DNA from: an uncultured Cellvibrio sp. | GTDB taxonomy: Bacteria; Pseudomonadota; Gammaproteobacteria; Pseudomonadales; Cellvibrionaceae | DNA: 13,272 bases | Assembly (NCBI GenBank): GCA_946482345.1 | Contig: CAMLRJ010000039.1 | Location: 1 to 13,272 of the forward strand | Direction: 5' to 3' | Shown: in pieces, positions 1 through 7,122 of the stretch | How positions within the stretch are numbered: the stretch's first letter is position 1 | Layout of the letters: every line of letters begins with the position of its first letter | Notes under the pieces: model-generated | Database searches by the model: none | Seen by the model: only the letters and a program-made list of their open reading frames with translations | Told to the model about the DNA's origin: nothing | Made by a program: the position numbers and the translations under genes

Positions 1-403
1 AGGATTGAACATGGTTTGGATCCATGTACATCACTTCCCAATGGTGACCATCCAGGTCTTCAAAGCTGCGGTAATACATAAAGCCGTGATCTTGAGTGGG
101 TGCAGGACAAGAACCACCTGCTTCCAACGCTTTATTAATCATTTGATCAACTGCTTCGCGTGAATCGACAGAAAAACAAATCAATACTTCTTTGCTGGTA
201 TGTGCATCGGCTATGGATTTTTTAATGAAACCCTTAAAAAAAGGTTCGGTTAATAACATCACATAAATGGTATCACTGACTACCATGCAGGCGGCATTGT
301 GATCGGTAAATTGTGGATTAAAGCTGTAACCCAGGTGAGCAAAAAAAGATTTGGATTTTTCCAAATCTTTTACAGGTAAATTAATAAATACTTGCGTAGG
401 CAT
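1..403 (-). CDS. VOC (glyoxalase/bleomycin-resistance fold) family protein, 3' end cut by window edge
   Basis: Reading the minus strand from the ATG at 403 gives 134 open codons running off the left edge. The product begins MPTQVFINLPVKDLEKSKSF, the typical first strand and helix of a VOC-fold protein, and ends near the edge with SFEDLDGHHWEVMYMDP (about residues 113-129). This ending resembles the lactoylglutathione lyase-related group (COG3607), whose members are about 130-140 residues, so only a few residues should be missing. Such proteins are small cytoplasmic dimers. The reaction is not predictable from sequence, and I do not call it glyoxalase I. The start lies 22 bp after the stop of the DUF1428 gene on the same strand, and no promoter fits between them, so the two are probably co-transcribed from the ECF-type promoter at 827-860. 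VOC proteins are frequent neighbours of ECF42 sigma factors. Confidence 0.88.
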   Translation of the reverse strand, partial: MPTQVFINLPVKDLEKSKSFFAHLGYSFNPQFTDHNAACMVVSDTIYVMLLTEPFFKGFIKKSIADAHTSKEVLICFSVDSREAVDQMINKALEAGGSCPAPTQDHGFMYYRSFEDLDGHHWEVMYMDPNHVQS

Positions 404-425
404 TTTTTTCTCCAGTCAATCAATG

Positions 426-788
426 TTATTCAAAACAAACAATGGTCTTGAAACCACCGTAGGCCATTCGCGTAAAGTCGAAGATAGGATCGTTTTTATC
501 CATCATGTCATTCATGCGTGGATCGGCAAAAACCGCCGCATTAATTTGATCTCTTGCTTCACGTGATGGGTAAATGATCCAGGCAAAGACGGGCACTTCG
601 TTTTCCTTGCATCCGGCTGTATCGGAAAATGACACCACACCTTCAGCGGACAAATCGTCGCCTACTGTTTCCCAATAGGCCAAGGCGCCATGTTCCTTCC
701 AAATTGCACCCGCTTGAGATGCAACCTTTTGATACGTGTCCAATCTATCTTTAGACAAAGGGAGTAAAAATCCGTCAACATAGCTCAT
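426..788 (-). CDS. DUF1428 family protein (YbaA-like)
   Basis: This encodes 120 residues beginning MSYVDGFLLPLSKDRLDTYQ, the usual N-terminus of the DUF1428 family (E. coli YbaA), a small dimeric alpha/beta-barrel-like fold of unknown activity. Conserved blocks visible are the WKEHGAL segment after the first helix, VPVFAWIIYPSREARD near residue 70, DPRMNDMMDK, and a closing FTRMAYGGFKTIV. The frame is open to an ATG at 842, but that start would lie inside the promoter spacer, upstream of the expected transcript start. The ATG at 788 has a GAGG ribosome site about 8 bases upstream and matches the family N-terminus, so I use it. It is first in a probable two-gene operon with the VOC gene. DUF1428 genes are found beside ECF42 sigma genes and YCII/DGPF genes. 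The function is unknown. Confidence 0.93.
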   Translation of the reverse strand: MSYVDGFLLPLSKDRLDTYQKVASQAGAIWKEHGALAYWETVGDDLSAEGVVSFSDTAGCKENEVPVFAWIIYPSREARDQINAAVFADPRMNDMMDKNDPIFDFTRMAYGGFKTIVCFE

Positions 789-826
789 AGGGAAATCCTC
801 TATTGATTTACAGGGAGTTGTCATAC

Positions 827-860
827 CATTGTCGAATACCAATAAGTCTATTCGACAATG
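827..860. promoter_or_regulatory. Symmetric bidirectional ECF42-type promoter (perfect 12-bp inverted repeat, 10-bp spacer)
   Basis: CATTGTCGAATA (827-838) and TATTCGACAATG (849-860) are perfect reverse complements. On the plus strand TGTCGA (830-835) and CGAC (853-856) are 17 bases apart. On the minus strand TGTCGA (858-853) and CGAC (835-832) are also 17 apart. From memory, the reported ECF42 consensus is TGTCGA at -35 and CG(A/T)C at -10, and 17 is a normal ECF spacer. Each arm would thus be the -35 for one direction and the -10 for the other. Expected transcript starts would give leaders of roughly 40 bases to both ATGs (902 plus, 788 minus). The sequence match is direct observation. Recognition by the sigma factor encoded at 1365-2600 is inference. 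A dimeric repressor operator is the main alternative. Confidence 0.75.
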
Positions 861-901
861 CGATGTAAATTTTTTACAACACTAATCTCGGAGATACATC
901 T

Positions 902-1249
902 ATGCAATACCAAGGCAGTTGTCATTGCGGCAATATTCAATTTAAAGTGGAAGGCGAGTTTGGCGCAGCAGTCTCCTGTAACTGTTCCATCTGCCAGCGT
1001 AAAGGTACCCTGCTGTGGTTCGCTCCCTGGGACAAATTTCAATCCTTAACACCAAACGCAAAAATCTCCAGTTATACCTTTAACAAACATGTTATTCATC
1101 ACAAGTTTTGTCCCGTCTGTGGTGTAAGCCCTTATGCCGAAGGTGTAGACCCCAAAGGAAATAAAGTAGCAGCGATTAATGTACGTTGCTTGGAAAATGT
1201 TGATTTGAATTCAATAGAGGTACAACATTTTAATGGTAAGGATTTTTAA
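902..1249 (+). CDS. GFA/CENP-V-type zinc-binding protein
   Basis: This encodes 115 residues beginning MQYQGSCHCGNIQF. The family zinc ligands are all visible: C7-x-C9 at the start, C26-x-C28-x2-C31 (SCNCSIC) and C70-x2-C73 (FCPVCG). Length and motif spacing match the GFA fold (glutathione-dependent formaldehyde-activating enzyme, Gfa/CENP-V superfamily). Most members of this short type have no proven formaldehyde activity, so an enzymatic call would be over-reading. It is cytoplasmic, with no signal peptide. GGAG at 890-893 lies 8 bases before the ATG. The gene diverges from the DUF1428/VOC pair and shares the symmetric promoter at 827-860. Its TAA stop (1247-1249) falls exactly on the edge of the palindromic element at 1248-1345, so the last residues or the stop may be supplied by that element. 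Confidence 0.93.
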   Translation: MQYQGSCHCGNIQFKVEGEFGAAVSCNCSICQRKGTLLWFAPWDKFQSLTPNAKISSYTFNKHVIHHKFCPVCGVSPYAEGVDPKGNKVAAINVRCLENVDLNSIEVQHFNGKDF

Positions 1250-1345
1250 GAGAGTTTTGCACGAATCAAAATTAATCGTCATTCCTGCCTTCGCAGGGAT
1301 GACGAAGTGAAATTAAACAAAAATGGATTCGTGCAAAGGTCTCTT
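1248..1345. repeat. Nested palindromic element (MITE-like) between convergent genes
   Basis: Outer arms 1248-1267 and 1326-1345 are inverted repeats matching at 18 of 20 positions, with GCACGAATC/GATTCGTGC as the core. A TA dinucleotide lies at each outer edge (1247-1248 and 1346-1347), as expected for IS630/Tc1-type non-autonomous elements. Inside is an independent 12-bp stem (1277-1288 with 1293-1304, one G-T wobble, loop CTTC) of the GTCATTCCTGC...GCAGGGATGAC kind, a dispersed repeat type I know from many proteobacterial genomes. The element fills almost all the space between the GFA gene and the convergent sigma gene, so it may also act as a two-way terminator. It carries no open reading frame. 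The MITE call is inference, since no second copy lies in the window. Confidence 0.6.
1277..1304. terminator. Hairpin, possible bidirectional transcription stop
   Basis: A 12-bp stem with one wobble pair and a four-base loop lies between the 3' ends of two convergent genes. On the minus strand the stem is followed by ATTAATTTTG, a modest T-rich tract. On the plus strand there is no proper T-run directly after it. It could end the sigma-factor transcript, but it lacks the uninterrupted T-run of a strong intrinsic terminator. Confidence 0.35.
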
Positions 1346-1364
1346 TAAAAGATTTAAATAAATA

Positions 1365-2600
1365 TCAGGCAGAACTAATTTTCGCCAACTGATCTTGTAA
1401 AAATCGTTTTTCAGGCGCTTGCTCTGTTAATTGAATGGCTTTTTCATAAGCTTGTTTGGCAGCAGTTAGGTTGCCGGTTTTGGTTAGCAAGTCGGCGAGG
1501 GCGGCCTGGAATAAATAATAATCTTGCAATTCTTTTTCCAATTCATTCAGTAAATCGAGACCTTCTTTTGCGGTGTCGCGATGGGACACGGCAACAGCGC
1601 GATTTAATGCCACTATAGGTGATGGGTTGATGTGCAGGAGTAAATCATAAAAGCCGACGATTTCTTGCCAATCGGTTTCTGCAAAATTTTTTGCTTCTGC
1701 ATGTAGAACGGCGATCGCTGCTTGTATGCTGTAAAATCCTGCGCCGCCTGATGCCAAAGCTTGCTGAATTAATCTTGAGCCTTCACGAATTTGGTATTGA
1801 TGCCAGAGTGTACGATCCTGATCCTCCAATCGAATTAAATCGCCTTCCGCATTGGTGCGTGCATCGCGGCGTGAATCCTGAATTAACATGAGTGCCAACA
1901 AACCCAATACTTCTGTTGAGGGTAATAATTCGGCGAGTAAGCGCCCCAGGCGAATGGCTTCTTGTGCCAAATCGTGACGAATAACTTGCTCGCCCTGCGA
2001 TGCAGAATAACCTTCATTGAATAATAAATAGATCACATGCAACACTGTATCGAGTCGTGGTGGTAAATCTTTTTCTGTGGGAATTTCATAAGGAATTTTT
2101 GCATCGCGAATTTTATTTTTTGCGCGCACGATTCTTTGCGCCAGAGTAACGGGATTGATTAAAAATGCTTTGGCTATGGCTTCAGTGGTGAGGCCACAAA
2201 TTTCACGTAAGGTCAGTGCCATTTGTGCTTCGGGTGCCAAGCTTGGATGGCAACAGGTAAAAATTAAGCGTAGTTGATCATCTTCCACATTGCGTTCACC
2301 CCAATCTTCGCTATCGCTAATCGATGATTCCAATTCATCCGCAATATGATCCAGCGATGAATTAAATTTTGCGCGACGACGTATGTGATCAATGGCTTTA
2401 AATCGTCCGGTTGATACCAACCATGCACGGGGATTTTGTGGAATACCCTCAATTGGCCATTGTTGTAATGCAATTGCAAACGCATCCTGCATGGCTTCTT
2501 CTGCCAGATCAAAATCCTTCAGTAAACGAATCAAGGTTGCCAATACGCGGCGGCTTTCGGTTTTATAAAGGTGATTAACAAATTGATCGGTAGGTTGCAT
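1365..2600 (-). CDS. ECF42-type RNA polymerase sigma factor with DUF6596/TPR-like C-terminal extension
   Basis: This encodes 411 residues, about twice the length of a core ECF sigma factor. Region sigma2 lies at about residues 10-80 (DFDLAEEAMQDAFAIALQQW, then PRAWLVSTGRFKAIDHIRRR, the -10-binding part). Region sigma4 lies at about 110-170 (IFTCCHPSLAPEAQMALTLR, then LTTEAIAKAFLINPVTLAQR, the -35-binding helix-turn-helix). The extension has the family signatures YLLFNEGYSAS (about 200), a DUF6596 block to about 290, ALNRAVAVSH, and TPR-like helices AALADLLTKTGNLTAAKQAYEKAI near the end. ECF42 proteins have no classical anti-sigma partner, and the extension is thought to control activity. None is encoded nearby. 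AGGA lies 6 bases before the ATG. Likely targets are the divergent genes at 1-1249, through the promoter at 827-860. I see no TGTCGA motif in its own upstream region (2601-2713). Confidence 0.95.
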   Translation of the reverse strand: MQPTDQFVNHLYKTESRRVLATLIRLLKDFDLAEEAMQDAFAIALQQWPIEGIPQNPRAWLVSTGRFKAIDHIRRRAKFNSSLDHIADELESSISDSEDWGERNVEDDQLRLIFTCCHPSLAPEAQMALTLREICGLTTEAIAKAFLINPVTLAQRIVRAKNKIRDAKIPYEIPTEKDLPPRLDTVLHVIYLLFNEGYSASQGEQVIRHDLAQEAIRLGRLLAELLPSTEVLGLLALMLIQDSRRDARTNAEGDLIRLEDQDRTLWHQYQIREGSRLIQQALASGGAGFYSIQAAIAVLHAEAKNFAETDWQEIVGFYDLLLHINPSPIVALNRAVAVSHRDTAKEGLDLLNELEKELQDYYLFQAALADLLTKTGNLTAAKQAYEKAIQLTEQAPEKRFLQDQLAKISSA

Positions 2601-2650
2601 CAGGATTCCTGCTGTTAATGGGTGTTTGCGGCAAGTTTACATTTTTTTAA

Positions 2651-2681
2651 TTCAAGTTTTCGTGATTAATTGTATGATAAT
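2651..2681 (+). promoter_or_regulatory. Weak candidate sigma70 promoter for the GH97 gene
   Basis: TTCAAG (2651-2656) could be a poor -35 for TATGAT (2673-2678, five of six consensus bases, 16-base spacer). GATAAT (2676-2681) is an alternative -10. It lies 33-63 bases before the ATG at 2714, in the short divergent gap with the sigma gene. The -10 is good but the -35 is poor, so this is only a candidate. Confidence 0.3.
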
Positions 2682-2713
2682 ATGCTGACCTTTCGTTTTT
2701 TAAGAGAATAACT

Positions 2714-4636
2714 ATGAGAATAATCGGTATTTTGATGATTTTGTGCCTGGCTGCTTGCGCGCATCAGCCGCAAATAAACACCCTGACCAGCCCGGATAAA
2801 TCAATTAGTCTTGAGGTTTTTGTATCCAGCGACCAAAGCCTGGCATATTCAGTCAAGCGTGAAGGTAAACCGATTATTCTGGAATCAGATTTGGGATTGC
2901 AAACATCGGCTGGTGATTTCACCCGCAATATCAAACTGGAATCATCATCCGATACCAGATCGGTCACTGATAATTACACCATGCGAGTGGGTAAAAAGAG
3001 TGTTATTGCTTACAGTGCCAATGAAAAAATATTCACCATCAGCAATCCACAAAATCAAAAGCTGCAGATTATTTTCAGAGTTTCAAATGAGGGTGTCGCT
3101 TTTCGTTATCATCAGCAAAATACTGCGCAATCAACTATTCATTTTTTGAGTGAGACCAGTAGTTTTCAATTTTCTGCCGATACCAAAGCCTGGTTGCAAC
3201 CTATGTCTGTTGCACAAACCGGATGGAGCAATACCAACCCTTCTTATGAAGAACATTATCAAATGGACATTCCTGTTGGTACACCTTCTACGCTCGGGGC
3301 AGGTTGGGTATTTCCCGGATTATTTCGCACTGATCAACATAATTGGGTATTAATTACCGAAGCGGCGGTTGATAGCAATTGGCATGCTTCGCGATTGCAT
3401 CATGAATCAACCAATGGAAAATATAAAATTGATATTCCACAAGCAGCAGAAGTGTTTACCGGTGGTGGATTATTAGCGAAATCCAATCAGGATTTTATTT
3501 CACCCTGGCGTGTGATTGCGTTAGGCTCTTTGCAAACCATTATGGAATCCACATTGGGAACGGATTTGGCAGAACCAGCAATTGCAGTGAATCCACAGAT
3601 TATCAAACCCGGGCATTCATCCTGGAGTTGGGCAATTTTAAAAGATGATTTCACAACCTTTGATGTTCAGAAAAAATTTATTGATTACGCTGCGGACATG
3701 CATTGGGATTACACCTTAATCGATGCCGATTGGGACAAAAAAATTGGCTATGAAAAACTGAAACAGTTGGTTGATTACGCAGCACAAAAAAATGTAGGCA
3801 TTTTGGTTTGGTACAACTCATCGGGTGATTGGAACACAACTCCCTATAGTCCCAAAAGTGAATTGTTAACAGCTGAAAAACGTGCAGCAGTATTTTCCCG
3901 ATTAAAAGCCATTGGTGTTAAAGGTTTGAAAATTGATTTTTTTGCTGGCGATGGTCAATCCATGATGGCGTATTATCAGGATATTCTGAAAGACGCAGCG
4001 AAATACGATTTCCTGATTAATTTTCACGGTGCAACTTTGCCACGAGGTTGGCAGCGTACTTATCCGAATCTGATGACCATGGAATCGATTAAAGGTTTTG
4101 AATTTACAACCTTTGGGCAACAGGATCAGAACTTGGCGCCGCCGCATATTGTAACGGCGTTATTTGCGCGTAATGTGTTTGATCCTATGGATTACACACC
4201 TATGGCGTTTGGCGATATTCCCAATATCAAAAGAGTAACGGCCAATTCTTTTGAGTTGGCAGAATCGGTATTGATGATTTCCGGTATTCAGCATTTTGCA
4301 GAAATTCCTGAAGGTATGGCAACTGCGCCTGAATATGTCAAAAACTTTTTGCGTGACTTACCCCGCGAATGGGATGAGATCAAATTTATAGACGGCTTTC
4401 CCGGTCAATATCTGGTGTTGGCGCGTAGAGCAGGAAATGTTTGGTATCTGGCAGGAATCAATGCAGGCAAAGAAGATAAGGTGGTCGATTTGGACTTGAG
4501 TTTTGCGGGAAATAAATTCGGATTATTAATTGCAAACGGTGCCGGTGAGCGTGATTTTGTTTCCCGGCCCATCAATGACAAACAATTACAGTTAAGGGTT
4601 AAACACAATCAAGGTTTTGTTTTGGTTCTGAAATAA
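2714..4636 (+). CDS. Glycoside hydrolase family 97 lipoprotein (retaining alpha-glycosidase type)
   Basis: This encodes 640 residues, the normal GH97 length. The N-terminus MRIIGILMILCLAACAHQ has a lipobox L12-A-A-C15, with Ala after the Cys, suggesting an outer-membrane lipoprotein. GH97 layout is visible: an N-terminal beta-sandwich to about residue 285 (SPDKSISLEV, VAFRYHQ, FPGLFRTDQHNWVLITEA), a TIM barrel at about 295-545 (WSWAILKDDFTTFDVQKKFI, DYTLIDADWD, GILVWYNSSG), and a C-terminal beta domain. GLKIDFF places Asp408 where retaining GH97 enzymes (alpha-galactosidase-like) carry the nucleophile. Inverting SusB-type members have Gly there. The acid/base is probably Glu457 or Glu463 in MTMESIKGFEF. 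The substrate is an alpha-galactoside or alpha-glucoside, not decidable here. galM follows 76 bp downstream, consistent with handling the sugar released. AAGAG precedes the ATG by about 8 bases. Confidence 0.93.
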   Translation: MRIIGILMILCLAACAHQPQINTLTSPDKSISLEVFVSSDQSLAYSVKREGKPIILESDLGLQTSAGDFTRNIKLESSSDTRSVTDNYTMRVGKKSVIAYSANEKIFTISNPQNQKLQIIFRVSNEGVAFRYHQQNTAQSTIHFLSETSSFQFSADTKAWLQPMSVAQTGWSNTNPSYEEHYQMDIPVGTPSTLGAGWVFPGLFRTDQHNWVLITEAAVDSNWHASRLHHESTNGKYKIDIPQAAEVFTGGGLLAKSNQDFISPWRVIALGSLQTIMESTLGTDLAEPAIAVNPQIIKPGHSSWSWAILKDDFTTFDVQKKFIDYAADMHWDYTLIDADWDKKIGYEKLKQLVDYAAQKNVGILVWYNSSGDWNTTPYSPKSELLTAEKRAAVFSRLKAIGVKGLKIDFFAGDGQSMMAYYQDILKDAAKYDFLINFHGATLPRGWQRTYPNLMTMESIKGFEFTTFGQQDQNLAPPHIVTALFARNVFDPMDYTPMAFGDIPNIKRVTANSFELAESVLMISGIQHFAEIPEGMATAPEYVKNFLRDLPREWDEIKFIDGFPGQYLVLARRAGNVWYLAGINAGKEDKVVDLDLSFAGNKFGLLIANGAGERDFVSRPINDKQLQLRVKHNQGFVLVLK

Positions 4637-4712
4637 TTCCATTTAAAAAATTGATAAGCATATTATCTATATTGAATAGCATTTTGCATTTACGGTGTGG
4701 AAATTTTAAAAA

Positions 4713-5774
4713 ATGATACAAGCAACAATCGTAACAACTGAATTTGGTATTACTCCTGCGGGTGAAACTGTTTATGAATATAAGCTAACTAATTCCAATG
4801 GCAGTTTTGTGAAAATAATTAATTTGGGTGGCATTATTACCCAGCTTCACGTGCCGGATAAATCAGGCAAGATAGATGATGTGGTATTGGGTTTTGAAAC
4901 GCTGGAGCCATACCTTGATCAATCCCCTTATTTTGGTGCCATAATCGGTCGATACGGTAATCGAATCGCTAATGCTTGTTTCCAATTAGATGGAAAAAAA
5001 TACACGCTTGCGGCTAACAACGGTGTTAATAACTTACACGGTGGCCCAATTGGATTTGATAAAAAAGTCTGGAATGCAGAAATTTTTTCGAATGCAAAAG
5101 GGCAGGGGTTGAAATTGCATTTATTGAGTCCTGATGGTGATCAGGGGTTTCCGGGTAATTTGCACCTAACAGTGATTTATCAATTTACGGAAACAAACGA
5201 ACTGCATGTGGATTATCATGCGATCACAGATCAGGCAACGCCTGTAAATTTAACCCAGCACAGTTATTTTAATTTATCCGGTGCAGAGGATATTTTGCAT
5301 CACCAGATGCAAATTTTTGCTGACAACATAGTGCCTATTAATTCTGTACAGATTCCAATCGGTGATTTAATGCCTGTGTCAAATACCGCATTTGATTTTT
5401 TGCAACCCAAAGCTATAGGGCAGGACATCAATCAGAACGCTCAACAATTGCAAAATGGTTTTGGTTACGATCACACCTACGTCATCAATCAGCAAGTTAA
5501 AAAAGAACTGACCTTGGCAGCGCGTGTTGTTGATCCGGTATCGGGCCGGGTATTGGAAGTGTTGACACAGGAGCCCGGCGTGCAATTTTATTCAGGTAAT
5601 TTTCTTGATGGTAGTTTGCAAGGTAAAGGTAAAACTTATGGTTACAGATCAGGATTTTGTCTGGAACCGCAACATTTTCCTGATTCACCCAATCAACCAC
5701 ATTTCCCTTCCTGTATTTTGAGACCAAACGAAGTTTACGAAACCAAAACCATTTTCCGATTTTTGGTTAATTGA
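4713..5774 (+). CDS. galM: Aldose 1-epimerase (galactose mutarotase)
   Basis: This encodes 353 residues of the GalM beta-sandwich family, which interconverts alpha and beta anomers of galactose or glucose. Visible signatures are RYGNRIANACFQLDGKKYTL, NNGVNNLHGG with His109, TQHSYFNLSG with His183 (the predicted general acid) and GFCLEPQHFPDSPN with Glu318 (the predicted base). There is no signal peptide, so the product is probably cytoplasmic. The ribosome site is weak (GTGGAAA about 12 bases upstream). There is no convincing promoter or terminator in the 76 bp after the GH97 gene, so read-through from it is likely. The pair suits release of a hexose outside or in the periplasm followed by entry into central sugar metabolism. 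The last 8 bases overlap the 3' end of the convergent GGDEF gene. Confidence 0.95.
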   Translation: MIQATIVTTEFGITPAGETVYEYKLTNSNGSFVKIINLGGIITQLHVPDKSGKIDDVVLGFETLEPYLDQSPYFGAIIGRYGNRIANACFQLDGKKYTLAANNGVNNLHGGPIGFDKKVWNAEIFSNAKGQGLKLHLLSPDGDQGFPGNLHLTVIYQFTETNELHVDYHAITDQATPVNLTQHSYFNLSGAEDILHHQMQIFADNIVPINSVQIPIGDLMPVSNTAFDFLQPKAIGQDINQNAQQLQNGFGYDHTYVINQQVKKELTLAARVVDPVSGRVLEVLTQEPGVQFYSGNFLDGSLQGKGKTYGYRSGFCLEPQHFPDSPNQPHFPSCILRPNEVYETKTIFRFLVN

Positions 5775-7047
5775 TTAATTTCAAAATTTGATTGAGCAGG
5801 GTTTGTGCGCTTTGGGTTTTGTCGTAGCAAGCCTTGATTCCCAATTCGCTATTGAGTGCTGCATGTTGTGCAGTGGGTGTGTCGGTAAATATGCAGACAG
5901 GAATTCCGTTGGTTTTGGGGTTGCGTTTTAATTCATGACAGAGAGCATGATTGTCTGCTGACATTATTTCGTTGCTGATTAAAATCAAATCCGGGCCAAG
6001 CTCCAGGGATAAATCCAAACATTCTTTTGCGGATTCACAAGTCAAAATATTAAATTGTTGATTGAGTAATTCTGAAAAATGATGAATGGATTTTGAGTTG
6101 GTATCCGCAATCAACAATGTTTTATGGGAAGCCATTTCTTCGACCAACGAACGATTGCGTCCGCTGCGTTTTGCTTTGTAGAGCGCACGGTCAGCATGTT
6201 TGATCAACTCATCGACACTGTGCGCAGCAGCTCTCACACAAGTCGCGCCACCAATACTGGCGGTCACATGAATACTGGTTAATGATGTGGAATGCGGAAT
6301 CATCAATTGGCAAATTGCACTGTTGATTGCTTGTGCAACACAATAAGCGCCTTGCATATCCGTATCAGGTAATAAAACAATAAATTCTTCACCGCCATAA
6401 CGACCGAAAATATCGGTAGTGCGATGTAAACAACTTTTTATGGCTTGAGTAATTTTTTTCAGACAAGCATCACCGGCAGGGTGCCCGTAGTGGTCGTTAT
6501 AGAGTTTGAAATGATCGACATCGATCATCAGCAAACTGATAGGTTGTTGTTGCCTTTTGGTTTGTGACCACTGTTGTAATGCCAGTTCATTGAAGGATCG
6601 ACGATTATAAATTTGCGTCAAACTATCCAGTTGGCTAAGTGCTTCCAGTTCATTGTTCAACCGATTTAATTGATCCCGCATTTCTGCAATTCTTTCCATT
6701 GCGCGGATTTTGGCTTTAATAATCATCATGCTGACGGGTTTGATCAGGTAATCATCACCGCCAGCCTCAATACCTTCGCGGTAACTCTCATCGTCGGCGC
6801 AACCTGTTACAAAAACAATTGGAATCCAATGGCCGGCGAGCCATTCGCGAATTAATCGGGTAGTTTCAAAGCCGTTCAAACCAGGCATTTCAACGTCCAT
6901 GATGATCATATCCACAGGCTGGTTTTCCAGCATCTGCAGGGCTTCTTCACCACTTCGGGCAACTATAGGGGTGTGGCCAGCCTCAACAATAAAACTGCGC
7001 ATTGCATGGCGCAGGGTCGGGCTGTCTTCAACCAGTAAAATTTTCAT
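5767..7047 (-). CDS. REC-GGDEF response regulator with a second, degenerate C-terminal receiver domain
   Basis: This encodes 426 residues. The N-terminal receiver (1-120) has acidic E7-D8, phosphoacceptor Asp51 (IIMDVEMPG), Thr81 and Lys103. A coiled segment (about 112-140) leads into a GGDEF domain (about 140-300) with DSLTQIYNRRSF, the active-site GGEEF (218-222) and an intact inhibitory-site RxxD (R209-D212) five residues before it. This predicts an active, product-inhibited diguanylate cyclase making cyclic di-GMP from two GTP. After the GGDEF, residues 308-426 look like another receiver, but its acceptor position is Ser358 (PDLILISNEIMS) and its acidic pocket is reduced to Asp315. The ORF extends upstream to 7131. 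The ATG at 7047 starts MKILLVEDSP, the classical receiver N-terminus, and lies downstream of the promoter at 7094-7122, so I use it. Confidence 0.94.
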   Translation of the reverse strand: MKILLVEDSPTLRHAMRSFIVEAGHTPIVARSGEEALQMLENQPVDMIIMDVEMPGLNGFETTRLIREWLAGHWIPIVFVTGCADDESYREGIEAGGDDYLIKPVSMMIIKAKIRAMERIAEMRDQLNRLNNELEALSQLDSLTQIYNRRSFNELALQQWSQTKRQQQPISLLMIDVDHFKLYNDHYGHPAGDACLKKITQAIKSCLHRTTDIFGRYGGEEFIVLLPDTDMQGAYCVAQAINSAICQLMIPHSTSLTSIHVTASIGGATCVRAAAHSVDELIKHADRALYKAKRSGRNRSLVEEMASHKTLLIADTNSKSIHHFSELLNQQFNILTCESAKECLDLSLELGPDLILISNEIMSADNHALCHELKRNPKTNGIPVCIFTDTPTAQHAALNSELGIKACYDKTQSAQTLLNQILKLIN

Positions 7048-7093
7048 ACGAATCCGAGAGTTATTGATTAAATTGGAGTTCCCGTCCAGTGTA

Positions 7094-7122
7094 ACTATTG
7101 ACCCTCTCCCAAGCTCTGTCAA
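7094..7122 (-). promoter_or_regulatory. sigma70-type promoter for the REC-GGDEF gene
   Basis: On the minus strand TTGACA (7122-7117, full consensus) is followed after 17 bases by AATAGT (7099-7094, four of six consensus bases). The expected transcript start is near 7087, giving a leader of about 40 bases to the ATG at 7047. This placement also argues against the longer start at 7131. Confidence 0.55.

Noticed and set aside
426..842. Longer DUF1428 start at 842
   Set aside because: The extra 18 residues do not match the family, and the start would lie inside the promoter spacer. The ATG at 788 has a ribosome site and the MSYVDGF start.
827..860. The palindrome as a terminator or a TetR/MarR-type operator
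   Set aside because: It lies between 5' ends of divergent genes, where a terminator has no use. An operator is not excluded, but the exact ECF-type -35/-10 spacing in both directions explains the symmetry better.
858..1049. Small ORFs overlapping the GFA gene on both strands
   Set aside because: They are frame shadows of a gene with full zinc-ligand motifs and show no recognisable family features.
4637..4712. Promoter for galM (TTGATA at 4651-4656)
   Set aside because: No acceptable -10 at 16-18 bases. The good TATATT lies only 11 bases away.
5767..5774. Convergent 8-bp overlap of galM and the GGDEF gene as a special regulatory device
   Set aside because: Short 3' overlaps are common in compact genomes and nothing else marks the site.
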